From Muribaculaceae bacterium (GTDB taxonomy: Bacteria > Bacteroidota > Bacteroidia > Bacteroidales > Muribaculaceae), in assembly GCA_017621845.1 (NCBI GenBank), contig JAGASI010000008.1:1-64000 (forward strand): 64,000 nucleotides of DNA, read 5' to 3'. The translations under genes were made by a program, and so were the position numbers. The notes under the pieces were generated by a model that saw only the letters and a list, made by a program, of their open reading frames with translations, made no database searches and was not told the DNA's origin. Positions 47,727 through 55,627 of this stretch are shown here, piece after piece. The stretch's first letter is position 1; each line of letters opens with the position of its first letter.

Positions 47727-49595
47727 CTATTCGTCAAAAGGTAACTCTTGTTGATGATTTTTGTCCGACTCAGAAACATACTCATTTCCCGGGTCGAGGT
47801 CTTCCCACTCCTCATCTTCAATGTCGGGTACAGACACGATATTGAGCGAGTAATCGTCCTTGTCAAACTCCATGCACGTTTCAAGAAGCACCTTGGGTAT
47901 TTTCTTGATTGTGATGTTTGAGAAACGGTTTCGGCATTCAGGCTGAAACTTGGGGCAACAGATGAGTAGCGACTCGTTTTCGCCCATTTGCTCGTGGATG
48001 GTTTCGAGGGCTTCTGAGGTCAGAAGTTGGGTGGTGGTGAAGATGAAATCCTGCTCCGAGCTGCGCCCCTGCTTCCAATAGAGTTCTGCGTCCGGCTCGT
48101 AGGTGAATCCTTGGTGCTTCGCCATAGCAGCGGCGAGCATATCGGCATTGTAATCCTTGTTGATAACAAGGTTGCCGTGCTTGTCGTGGTTAAGAAGGCT
48201 CGGTGCAAGTTCATAAAACTTAAAGCCACCGCCACCTTTCCAATCCACATCAGAAGTTATGCCACCGTTATCCTTACCTTGTATCACTTTTTTTAGGCGA
48301 GGTATACAGTGTGAAAATGCATGGTCGCCAAGCTCTACACCAATCCAACGGCGATTCATCTTGTGAGCTGTTGCGGCAGTCGTGCCGCTACCAAGAAAAC
48401 TATCTAAGACTAAATCACCCTCAGATGTAATCATCGAAAGAATTTGTGCGATAAGTTTTTCAGGTTTCTTGCCTTGTGGAAATTCCACGCTTCCCTCTTT
48501 AGTGAGGTTTTTCATCCATGCGTTCATGTCCCAATATGTACCTTGGAGGTCTTTTTTGAAAAGCTCTCCGTCAATTACTTCGGACGTATCACGCAACCAC
48601 ACGAACAATCTACATTTGTCTCCTTTGTAAAATTGCTCATACAGCTTCCCTTTATTTCTACCTGTCTTGGGTACGTATTCAATTGAGAGTAAATCCTCAT
48701 TGATACCTTGTTCTTCTCGATATTCTATGATGCGAGTGCGTATAGAAGATTGTGCGTTAGTGGTTTGGAATACATTAACGCCATACTTTTTATATGCGGC
48801 TTTAACGGTTATTCCATCTCGTTCAGCAATCTGATTTATTGAGAGCATGACTGGATTCCGACGAATATAAACTTTTATCTCATTGCCATCTCCATCAACG
48901 GTAGAGCCGATATATTCTTTAGTACCCGGGTCAACAAGAACAGATGTATACTTCCAACTCTTACCCTCATCTTTATATTGCTGAATGAGGTCGGACATCT
49001 CTGTATATGAGTAAGGGCCATTAAACAACGGCATATTATCATAATTCTTTGCGTATATTAGGATATATTCGCAATTCTTTTTTAAGCGCTTGTCTTCACC
49101 GCCTCCTGAAGCTCCTGCAATGTTCTTCATATTGACAGAAACCATATTAACGAAATTTTTACGTCCAAAAACTTCATCACATAGAACTTTGAGATAGGCC
49201 TGTTCTTCATCGCTTATCTGAATAAAGATAACACCATCTTTAGTAAGAAGTTTACGTAACAGTTGTAACCTCGGACGCATAAGACCAAGCCAAACACTAT
49301 GCTCTACTAAATCGTCATAGTATTCGTTTGTTGCATCAACATTGTATGGTGGGTCGATATAGATACACTTTACAGCACCTGTGAAGTTTTGTTCAAGCGC
49401 ACGTAGTGCAAGAAGATTGTCGCCGTGGATAAGCATATTGCCCGGCCATGGTTTCCCATTTGGCAGAGTGCCGGTTTCGACCTCGCCAAAACTATATTGA
49501 GGAGAGTCAAGGAAGATGCGAGGCTCCAGCGGTGCCGGGTCTTCCTCCTTGCCAATCCAAGTAAGTTCCAGTTTATTTAGTTTGTTCTGTGCCAT
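47727..49595 (-). CDS. Type III DNA-methyltransferase, Mod subunit
   Basis: 622 residues. Catalytic motif IDPPY at 80-84 precedes the AdoMet motif DSFLGSGTT (near 410), the beta-class order, so N6-adenine methylation is expected. The middle region (about 170-370) holds the target recognition domain and would set the sequence specificity for both Mod and Res. The acidic C-terminus ends HQQELPFDE. No simple-sequence tract able to shift the frame was seen, so phase variation is not indicated. Confidence 0.9.
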   Translation of the reverse strand: MAQNKLNKLELTWIGKEEDPAPLEPRIFLDSPQYSFGEVETGTLPNGKPWPGNMLIHGDNLLALRALEQNFTGAVKCIYIDPPYNVDATNEYYDDLVEHSVWLGLMRPRLQLLRKLLTKDGVIFIQISDEEQAYLKVLCDEVFGRKNFVNMVSVNMKNIAGASGGGEDKRLKKNCEYILIYAKNYDNMPLFNGPYSYTEMSDLIQQYKDEGKSWKYTSVLVDPGTKEYIGSTVDGDGNEIKVYIRRNPVMLSINQIAERDGITVKAAYKKYGVNVFQTTNAQSSIRTRIIEYREEQGINEDLLSIEYVPKTGRNKGKLYEQFYKGDKCRLFVWLRDTSEVIDGELFKKDLQGTYWDMNAWMKNLTKEGSVEFPQGKKPEKLIAQILSMITSEGDLVLDSFLGSGTTAATAHKMNRRWIGVELGDHAFSHCIPRLKKVIQGKDNGGITSDVDWKGGGGFKFYELAPSLLNHDKHGNLVINKDYNADMLAAAMAKHQGFTYEPDAELYWKQGRSSEQDFIFTTTQLLTSEALETIHEQMGENESLLICCPKFQPECRNRFSNITIKKIPKVLLETCMEFDKDDYSLNIVSVPDIEDEEWEDLDPGNEYVSESDKNHQQELPFDE

Positions 49596-49599
49596 TTTA

Positions 49600-50178
49600 T
49601 TATTTCATTAGAAATGAAGTTATAACATTTGCCCCAATACTAACGCCAAAACTCTCTAATAGATTTAACAATTGAGTTCGTTTAGTGCTTTTGGGCAGCT
49701 GAGATTTAATAATTTCAGCGATTTGTTCAATTTGAGACTCTGAAAATTCTTCTTCTAAGTGTTTCATCGTAAACTCAAAACTTTGGGTTTGCGTCTGAGT
49801 TTGCGTTTGAGTCTGATTGTTTACTAAATTTACCAATGATGAGTCAGATGCATTTTTATATTCACATATAGAAGGGTAATTTTTAATGGCTTCGAGTTGG
49901 CCAACCAACATTTTGAGATCTGGGTTTAACATTTCCCCAATTTTAATTTTTTGGAAGTTATAATATGCAATGTCATTTGGGTAATATACTCCTAGAAAAC
50001 GAATGCACTTTTGAATCCAAGTGGTTAAACCTGTTAGATTATTAACTGTCACACTTGGAGAAAATTCCACTAAACATCCATTTTGGTAGCCGATATGTTG
50101 AGGAATTCTCGTTATAACATAACTTTTAGCTTCATCAATTAAACTATTGAGGAGATCTTCTTTATTAACGTCACTCAT
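49600..50178 (-). CDS. Hypothetical protein with a Thr-Gln tract, defence operon
   Basis: 192 residues, no family recognised. The N-terminus (EDLLNSLIDEAKSYVI) is helical; the middle holds an alternating Thr-Gln run (about 122-132); the C-terminal helices end in VSIGANVITSFLMK, which could touch a membrane. The helical N-terminus recalls some abortive-infection proteins but this is not firm. Its ATG sits in TAATG, overlapping what was probably the original SNF2 stop (see the repeat at 50188-50228). It ends 4 bases before mod, so a role with the restriction enzyme is likely. Confidence 0.65.
   Translation of the reverse strand: MSDVNKEDLLNSLIDEAKSYVITRIPQHIGYQNGCLVEFSPSVTVNNLTGLTTWIQKCIRFLGVYYPNDIAYYNFQKIKIGEMLNPDLKMLVGQLEAIKNYPSICEYKNASDSSLVNLVNNQTQTQTQTQTQSFEFTMKHLEEEFSESQIEQIAEIIKSQLPKSTKRTQLLNLLESFGVSIGANVITSFLMK
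49787..49816. repeat. Hexamer repeat coding for the Thr-Gln tract
   Basis: Five 6-bp units of the pattern GT(T/C)TG(C/A) in a row, read on the minus strand as alternating Gln and Thr codons. Loss or gain of a unit changes tract length without shifting the frame. Confidence 0.7.
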
Positions 50179-50187
50179 TACACAATT

Positions 50188-50228
50188 TTCCAGTGAAAGG
50201 TTATTAACTTGGATTGCTCAATCTTTTG
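50188..50228. repeat. 41-bp direct repeat flanking dinD, copy A
   Basis: 40 of 41 bases match 51083-51123. On the minus strand this copy could still be read as the last codons of the SNF2 gene (Q-K-I-E-Q-S-K-L-I-T-F-H-W) and runs into a TAA that overlaps the next gene's ATG. Confidence 0.9.
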
Positions 50229-50236
50229 TGAGAATT

Positions 50237-51067
50237 TCACTTTTTCTTCTTGGGTATGATTTTCTTTTCGTCGGCTTTGAGACGGCGTTCCACCTTCTTG
50301 ATGTCTTCGGCTGGAGGGAGTGATTCCGGACGGATACCACGCTCGAGAAGCATATCGCGGACGGCGGAGTTGTTGTCTATGTGTTCACGTTCAATGCTTA
50401 GCTGCCCACGAAGGTCTTTCTGTTGAACATTGACAGAAGTCATTTCAGCTGCAAAGTCTTTGGCTTTGATTGCGAGAGTGGAGAGAAAATCAGCAAGAGG
50501 GCGCTTTTCGGGTGCTCCCACTCTGCGTTTCATCATTGCCGTGTTTAGTCCGAATAGAGCTTGGTCTCCTTTGGTGCGTATGATTGCAAAGCCCTTGGAG
50601 TCAACGCCACGTTCATATAGGATGCCTGAAAGATGATGCTCGGTGTCGGCAAGTTTAGCACGCGCCTGGACTCTCTCATAATCGAGAAGTCGCTGATGCA
50701 CAAGTTCTGCACGGCGAGTCTGAACAGCAAAATAATTCTGTGCGAATGCGATTTCCGGCTTGCGTGGGTCACCATTTTGCGCAACAAGGTAGCAAGCATA
50801 TCGTGTAAGCATCACATCATCTATCTGTCGCTCAGCCCCTGAACCTACTACAACCATTTTCCCGACGTCGGCAAAATGGTCGGTGTTTAATTCACCGGCA
50901 TTTTCGCATGATTCCTTTGCTCTGACAAGTACATCTTTGAACCTATCCCATTTGGCGTAACCTAATAAGGGATAGAGTTCTCTCGCACTCCAGCACTCCA
51001 CGCCTTCATATTCTATGGCAATGGATTCAAAACTCTCAAACAGACTCTTTATTTCTTCAGCTTTCAT
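50237..51067 (-). CDS. dinD: DNA-damage-inducible protein D (DinD-like)
   Basis: 276 residues, the length of E. coli DinD. N-terminal BRO/Rha-like region (CWSARELYPLLGYAKWDRF), DDVMLTRYACYLVAQNGD and a C-terminal part with KTKGDQ-like GDQALFGLNT. E. coli DinD is SOS-induced and restrains RecA strand exchange; no LexA box could be identified here. The basic tail ends PKKKK. The ATG at 51067 lies 5 bases after the SNF2 stop; an upstream TTG is less likely. The gene lies exactly between the two 41-bp repeats, so it is an inserted cassette. Confidence 0.85.
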   Translation of the reverse strand: MKAEEIKSLFESFESIAIEYEGVECWSARELYPLLGYAKWDRFKDVLVRAKESCENAGELNTDHFADVGKMVVVGSGAERQIDDVMLTRYACYLVAQNGDPRKPEIAFAQNYFAVQTRRAELVHQRLLDYERVQARAKLADTEHHLSGILYERGVDSKGFAIIRTKGDQALFGLNTAMMKRRVGAPEKRPLADFLSTLAIKAKDFAAEMTSVNVQQKDLRGQLSIEREHIDNNSAVRDMLLERGIRPESLPPAEDIKKVERRLKADEKKIIPKKKK

Positions 51068-51072
51068 AAGCG

Positions 51073-53988
51073 TTAAATGATATTCCAATGAAAGGTTATT
51101 AACTTGGATTGCTCAATCTTTTGGGCGAGCATGGCTTCGACCTTGGCGAGCAAGGTTTCCTTGCGAGCATCCACTTCGTCCTGTGCTTGATATAGATTGA
51201 GGCGTTTTTCACTGCGCTTCTTTTCAAGGTCTTTTATAAGACGTTGGAGGCGCACTTTTTCTTCGAGGCGAGAGGTTTTTTTGCTCTCGCTTTTGCGGAG
51301 TTTGATTTCAGCGTCAAGGTCGCGAAGCTCTTTCTCCAGTCCGGCCTTGACATCCTCGGCCCAGTTGTCGAGCTTTTCCATTTCTTCCTCGAAGAAATTG
51401 TTGTTGCGCTCGGCATTAGCAGTTGTAATATCCGCACGTTGGGCGGTAATTTGGTCAGCAAGCAAAGCAGCCGTTTCTGAGGGAAGTTCGGTAGCTATAG
51501 GTTTAGAGCCTACACTCGGCAACTGCAAAATCTTCTCGGCAATATCGGCATAAACCTGTTTCCTGGCATCAGTAACGCAAGCGTAGAGAAAGAAATCTTC
51601 ACGCTCGAAAGAGTCGATGGTGAGTTTATCAACCGTCAGCCATCCCGACTTGCCGACGAGCTGCTTTATGAGGGCTACATTGCTTCCATAATTGGAATAG
51701 TCGAGTGTAATTTCCAACATCTCATCCTCGACGTTCATCAGCGAGTCGAGCATGGATTGAGCGAGGAATGAACCACGACGGAAAGCAATAGCATCTTCCG
51801 GAAGCGGTTTCCGCTTATCCTTTGCAGGTATCAGAATATGCTTACCGTAAATACGAGTGTCTTTAGTAGGCAAAGCCGGATAACATTCTCGGCGATCTAT
51901 GACAAAAGAACGTTCAGTCTCGTTAAAATCGGTGTATTCGCCAAAGGCATATTTGGCGAGATTCCAAAGCACGGTTTCGTAGCGGTCGAGATTGCCCTGT
52001 GCTTCTTCGAGATCGCTACGCAGTTTCTCTTTAACCGACTCGTCAAAGTTCTCTAAAAGCGTGGAGCGGGCTTTCAGCATCTTATCGGAAATCTGCTCTT
52101 GCAGTTCCTCTTGCAGAGCGTCGAAAGCATCCTTTATCTCTTTTGGTGTGCGACATTGCTGATAAATGAGCGCGATGCGCTTCTCGAAGTCAACACCGTT
52201 GCCGATAGCACCGAGTACTTCGTCGGACGCGCCAAACACACCGTTGAACAACTGGAATTTTTGGTCGAGCAATTCGTAAACGCGTACATCGGCAGCGTTC
52301 TGTTTATTAAGGAAGTTGATAACAACGACATCGAATTGCTGACCGTAACGGTGGCAACGTCCAATGCGCTGCTCAATTCGTTGCGGGTTCCACGGCATAT
52401 CATAGTTGACTACAAGAGAGCAGAATTGAAGATTGATACCCTCAGCGGCTGCTTCGGTTGCAATCATAATGGTAGCTTCGTCTCGGAAGTAGTCAACGAG
52501 GGCTGCCCGCTTGTCAGCGGTGGCAGACCCTGTAATCTTTGATGTACCTTTATGCTTTTCTTTCCAAGCCTTGTAAATAGCTGTGGACTGTTTGTCGGAA
52601 TTAGAACCATTGAAAAGTAGCACTTGCCCTTTGTACCCTCGCTTTTCGAGGAGTTCAAAGAGGAAGTCCTGTGTGCGGCGGCTCTCGGTAAAGATTAACG
52701 CTTTCTTGGGTGCTCCCAATTCATCGAGTTGGGCGAACCCTTGATTAAGCCCCTCGAAAAGCTGTTCGGCTTTTGAGTTCCGCTTAATCTTGAAGGCGAG
52801 ATTGCGAAACTTTTCAAGGTCGGCTATCTCTTTCTTGATACATTCTATATCATGGGGAGAGAGGATTTCTTCTTCCTCCGATTCCTCCTCATCTTCTTCA
52901 TCGTCAAGCCACTCGTCTGTTTCGCTCTCATAATCCTCATAGTCAGCGGAGAACAGATTATCTTCCGACTCAATACCTTGGCGTTTGAGTTTGTCATCCA
53001 ACTTGGCAATCAAGGAGCAAAGTGTTCCGTAGATAGCATGAGTTGACGATGCAAGGAGTTTTCGGAGTATAAGCGTCATGAGCTGACGCTGACTGTTCGG
53101 TAACGCATAGAGTCGTGGGCGTTGCAGATACTCCGAAACAAGGTCATAGAGTTCTTGCTCCATCTTTGTAGGGAAAAACTCTTGGAGTATGGCTATTCGC
53201 TTGGTATAGCGCACATACTCCAACACCTGCCGTCGCAGAGTACGCTTGCAGAGCGGAGCGAGCCGCCGGCGCAGGTTTTGATAATCCGTTTCGTCGAGAT
53301 TGCGGTTATACTGCATCTTGAAACTTTTGAGGTCACCGAAAGCATAATCATCTATGATTGTGGTCAGACCGTAAAGTTCAAGTATGGAGTTTTGAAGCGG
53401 AGTGGCCGTAAGAAGTATTTTCTTACGGTCAGCGAGCGCGTTCTTAATGACGTTGGAAATTTTGTTGGTTGGCTTATAGACATTTCGGAGGCGGTGAGCT
53501 TCGTCAATAACCACCAAATTCCACGGAGTCTGTTTGAGATATGGAGCTTTAGTCTTTGCGAACTGATATGAGCAAATGACTATTTCCTCGCAGTTGAACG
53601 GATTGAGATTGCCCTGCTCGATATATCCGTTAAACGTCTTAGATTCGAGTATGCGAGAAGGGAGATAAAACTTCTCCTGTAATTCCGTCGCCCACTGCTT
53701 GCGTAGGTTCGCCGGAGCAATGATAAGCAGGTGGCGGCGATGTTCAGCCCAAAACTGCGAAAGAATAATACCGGCCTCAATCGTTTTGCCGAGTCCAACT
53801 TCGTCGGCAAGTATCGCGCCTTTCGATAGCGGAGACTTGAAGGCAAAAAGCGCAGCATCGATCTGATGGGGCGTTAAGTCAACCTGCGCATCCTGTAAGG
53901 ACGCGGTAAGCTTACCGAGATTGTCAGAAGGCAAACTCCGTGTAAGCCAATGAGCGAAATATTTTGCTTGCGGTGCGCTTAACGTCAT
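51073..53988 (-). CDS. SNF2-type helicase (HepA/DrmD-like), defence operon
   Basis: 971 residues. Walker A DEVGLGKTIEAG (near 65), DEAH in VVIDEAHRLRN (near 150), LTATPLQN, an acidic insert (DEEDEEESEEEE, near 360), then the second lobe with ATEAAAEGINLQ and EQRIGRCHRYGQ. The C-terminal 120 residues form a charged coiled coil. RapA/HepA-like SNF2 proteins appear in DISARM (DrmD) and in other DNA-modification defence loci; with Mod and Res it forms a candidate DNA-translocating component. First gene of the operon; last codons lie in copy B of the 41-bp repeat. Confidence 0.82.
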   Translation of the reverse strand: MTLSAPQAKYFAHWLTRSLPSDNLGKLTASLQDAQVDLTPHQIDAALFAFKSPLSKGAILADEVGLGKTIEAGIILSQFWAEHRRHLLIIAPANLRKQWATELQEKFYLPSRILESKTFNGYIEQGNLNPFNCEEIVICSYQFAKTKAPYLKQTPWNLVVIDEAHRLRNVYKPTNKISNVIKNALADRKKILLTATPLQNSILELYGLTTIIDDYAFGDLKSFKMQYNRNLDETDYQNLRRRLAPLCKRTLRRQVLEYVRYTKRIAILQEFFPTKMEQELYDLVSEYLQRPRLYALPNSQRQLMTLILRKLLASSTHAIYGTLCSLIAKLDDKLKRQGIESEDNLFSADYEDYESETDEWLDDEEDEEESEEEEILSPHDIECIKKEIADLEKFRNLAFKIKRNSKAEQLFEGLNQGFAQLDELGAPKKALIFTESRRTQDFLFELLEKRGYKGQVLLFNGSNSDKQSTAIYKAWKEKHKGTSKITGSATADKRAALVDYFRDEATIMIATEAAAEGINLQFCSLVVNYDMPWNPQRIEQRIGRCHRYGQQFDVVVINFLNKQNAADVRVYELLDQKFQLFNGVFGASDEVLGAIGNGVDFEKRIALIYQQCRTPKEIKDAFDALQEELQEQISDKMLKARSTLLENFDESVKEKLRSDLEEAQGNLDRYETVLWNLAKYAFGEYTDFNETERSFVIDRRECYPALPTKDTRIYGKHILIPAKDKRKPLPEDAIAFRRGSFLAQSMLDSLMNVEDEMLEITLDYSNYGSNVALIKQLVGKSGWLTVDKLTIDSFEREDFFLYACVTDARKQVYADIAEKILQLPSVGSKPIATELPSETAALLADQITAQRADITTANAERNNNFFEEEMEKLDNWAEDVKAGLEKELRDLDAEIKLRKSESKKTSRLEEKVRLQRLIKDLEKKRSEKRLNLYQAQDEVDARKETLLAKVEAMLAQKIEQSKLITFHWNII
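51083..51123. repeat. 41-bp direct repeat flanking dinD, copy B
   Basis: Encodes the current C-terminus of the SNF2 protein (Q-K-I-E-Q-S-K-L-I-T-F-H-W). Copy A lies 895 bases away on the other side of dinD; the single mismatch is at 51088/50193. Confidence 0.9.
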
Positions 53989-54012
53989 GCAAATTTTGAA
54001 TTAAAAACTAAA

Positions 54013-54094
54013 AAACTCCCTTACAATATCTGAAAGCCGACAAATGCCAGTAACGACTACACAGGAGCTTATCATAGAGTTTCGGCTTGCGCCG
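54013..54094 (-). promoter_or_regulatory. Structured leader RNA of the SNF2-Mod-Res operon
   Basis: In the leader of about 150 bases three pairings are possible: CGGC/GCCG closing a GCAA tetraloop (54083-54094); AAGCCGA with TCGGCTT (54082-54088 with 54034-54040); and AAACTC with GAGTTT (54077-54082 with 54013-54018). The first two exclude each other, and the second and third together would make a pseudoknot. GGGAGTTTTTTAG near the 3' end resembles a terminator tail. It could be an attenuator or riboswitch-like leader; no known family was recognised. Confidence 0.45.
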
Positions 54095-54145
54095 TATATA
54101 AATTTTAGTTGGTCATTCTCAGATAGACGTTACTATTCCTAATTA

Positions 54146-54175
54146 CAAAGGTATACAAAATCTTTGATAGGACAA
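54146..54175 (-). promoter_or_regulatory. Bipartite promoter of the SNF2-Mod-Res operon
   Basis: On the minus strand: -33 TTG (54175-54173), a 19-base spacer and -7 TACCTTTG (54153-54146), about 157 bases before the SNF2 ATG. Confidence 0.65.
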
Positions 54176-54232
54176 TATATTGCGGTCATAATCGGCTGAA
54201 AATACAAGGTGTTATACGATAACCGGCTATAG

Positions 54233-55549
54233 CTATATAGCAGTGTAGCGGTAGATGAGGTGTTGGGCGAGGCCGCGGGTGGCGAGGTAGGCGGTGAAGG
54301 CGAGCCATAGGCCGTGGTTGCCCATCGTGGGGGTGGCTATGAAATAGACTCCGAAGTATATGGCTGTGGCTATGGCCATCGACAGTAGCATATAACGAGT
54401 AAGGGTGAGCCCTATGAAGACTCCATCCCAGATAAATGCCATAAAGCCACACAAGGGGACGGCTACAATCCACAGTCGGTAGTCAAGGGCAGTCGCAATG
54501 ACATCAGCGCGGTCGGTGAGTATTGTGAATATCGCTTCTCCAAAGATAAAATATAATGCTGAACCGACTATACTCAGTATTACGCCCCATGTCAACAAGG
54601 CCTTGATGGTGCTGTATAGAAGGCGCTTATTGCCGGCTCCATAGTATAATCCCGAGAGTGCCTCGCCGGCATAGGCAAAACCATCCATGAAGAATGAAAA
54701 CAGCATAAACAATTGCATCAATACCGCATTGGCGGCCAATGTCGTGTCGCCCAGAACTGCTCCCGATCGTGTAAACCATAGGGTGACAGCGACCAAACAT
54801 AGTGTTCGCAAGAATATATCAAAGTTTAATTTGAAAAAGCGTCCAATACGCGCATGAGGCTTGAATATGTCACGGGGATAGTATTTCAACGACAGCCGTC
54901 GATTGAGTCCCACCATATATATCAATCCTATTACCAGGCCTATCCATTGAGAAACAGCTGTAGCAAAGCCCACGCCTGTGACACCCATGCCTAAAACATA
55001 AACCATGGTAAGGTTCAAGGCTATATTAACAAGATTGGAAATAACAGCCATCAACAGGATGGGGCGTGTGTCCTGATTGCCGATAAACCATCCTGAAAGG
55101 GCGTATGTGCCGAGAACTGCCGGAGCACCCCAGATTGCCGCCGAGAAATATATATCGGCGCAGACAGCTGTTTCAGGCTCGGGAGACAGAAAAAGAATCA
55201 TTCCACGGCACACAAGTGTTTGTAACGTAAGTAGTAATACCGAGGCTGCCAGAGCGATAAACATCGCCTGGAGCAGAAGGGTGGCGACGGCCGAGGTGTC
55301 ACCGCGGCCGCGGGCTTGGGCTGTGAGTCCCGAGGTGCCGGTGCGCAGAAAATTCAGCACCCAGTATAACATATTGAATATCGAGCCACCTACTGCTATA
55401 GCCGCCAGATAAACTGTATCTCCGAGGTGTCCCACTACGGCCGTGTCAACCATTGACATAAGAGGCGTGGCGACATTGGTTAATATCGCGGGCAACGCAA
55501 GCTTCAGTATAGAGCGGTTGATGTCGGTATTAAGTCGGTGTCCTTTCAT
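54233..55549 (-). CDS. MATE family efflux transporter, DinF-like
   Basis: 438 residues with twelve predicted helices. N-terminal SILKLALPAILTNVATPLMSMVDTAVVG is the DinF-type MATE signature. Exports cationic drugs or other organics using a sodium or proton gradient; substrate unknown. The ATG at 55549 gives the normal N-terminus; an upstream TTG would sit inside the hairpin at 55560-55603. The start codon lies only about 6 bases past that hairpin's U run. Confidence 0.88.
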   Translation of the reverse strand: MKGHRLNTDINRSILKLALPAILTNVATPLMSMVDTAVVGHLGDTVYLAAIAVGGSIFNMLYWVLNFLRTGTSGLTAQARGRGDTSAVATLLLQAMFIALAASVLLLTLQTLVCRGMILFLSPEPETAVCADIYFSAAIWGAPAVLGTYALSGWFIGNQDTRPILLMAVISNLVNIALNLTMVYVLGMGVTGVGFATAVSQWIGLVIGLIYMVGLNRRLSLKYYPRDIFKPHARIGRFFKLNFDIFLRTLCLVAVTLWFTRSGAVLGDTTLAANAVLMQLFMLFSFFMDGFAYAGEALSGLYYGAGNKRLLYSTIKALLTWGVILSIVGSALYFIFGEAIFTILTDRADVIATALDYRLWIVAVPLCGFMAFIWDGVFIGLTLTRYMLLSMAIATAIYFGVYFIATPTMGNHGLWLAFTAYLATRGLAQHLIYRYTAI

Positions 55550-55559
55550 GCCACAAAAA

Positions 55560-55603
55560 CAAGTTGCATCATGTTGCAACCGGGTGCATCATGATGCAAC
55601 TTG
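55560..55603 (-). terminator. Hairpin before the MATE gene: terminator, attenuator or operator
   Basis: On the minus strand a perfect 14-bp stem (CAAGTTGCATCATG/CATGATGCAACTTG) with a 16-nt loop, followed by TTTTTG, is a good terminator for the OPT transporter gene. The same DNA contains two adjacent palindromes, TTGCA-N6-TGCAA and TGCATCATGATGCA, as expected of a tandem operator. Both readings fit control of the MATE gene. Confidence 0.65.
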
Positions 55604-55627
55604 ATATATCAAAACGGGATTTGCTGA

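Noticed and set aside
49787..49816. Phase-variable repeat switching the restriction operon
   Set aside because: The unit is 6 bp, so changes in copy number keep the reading frame; it can only alter tract length.
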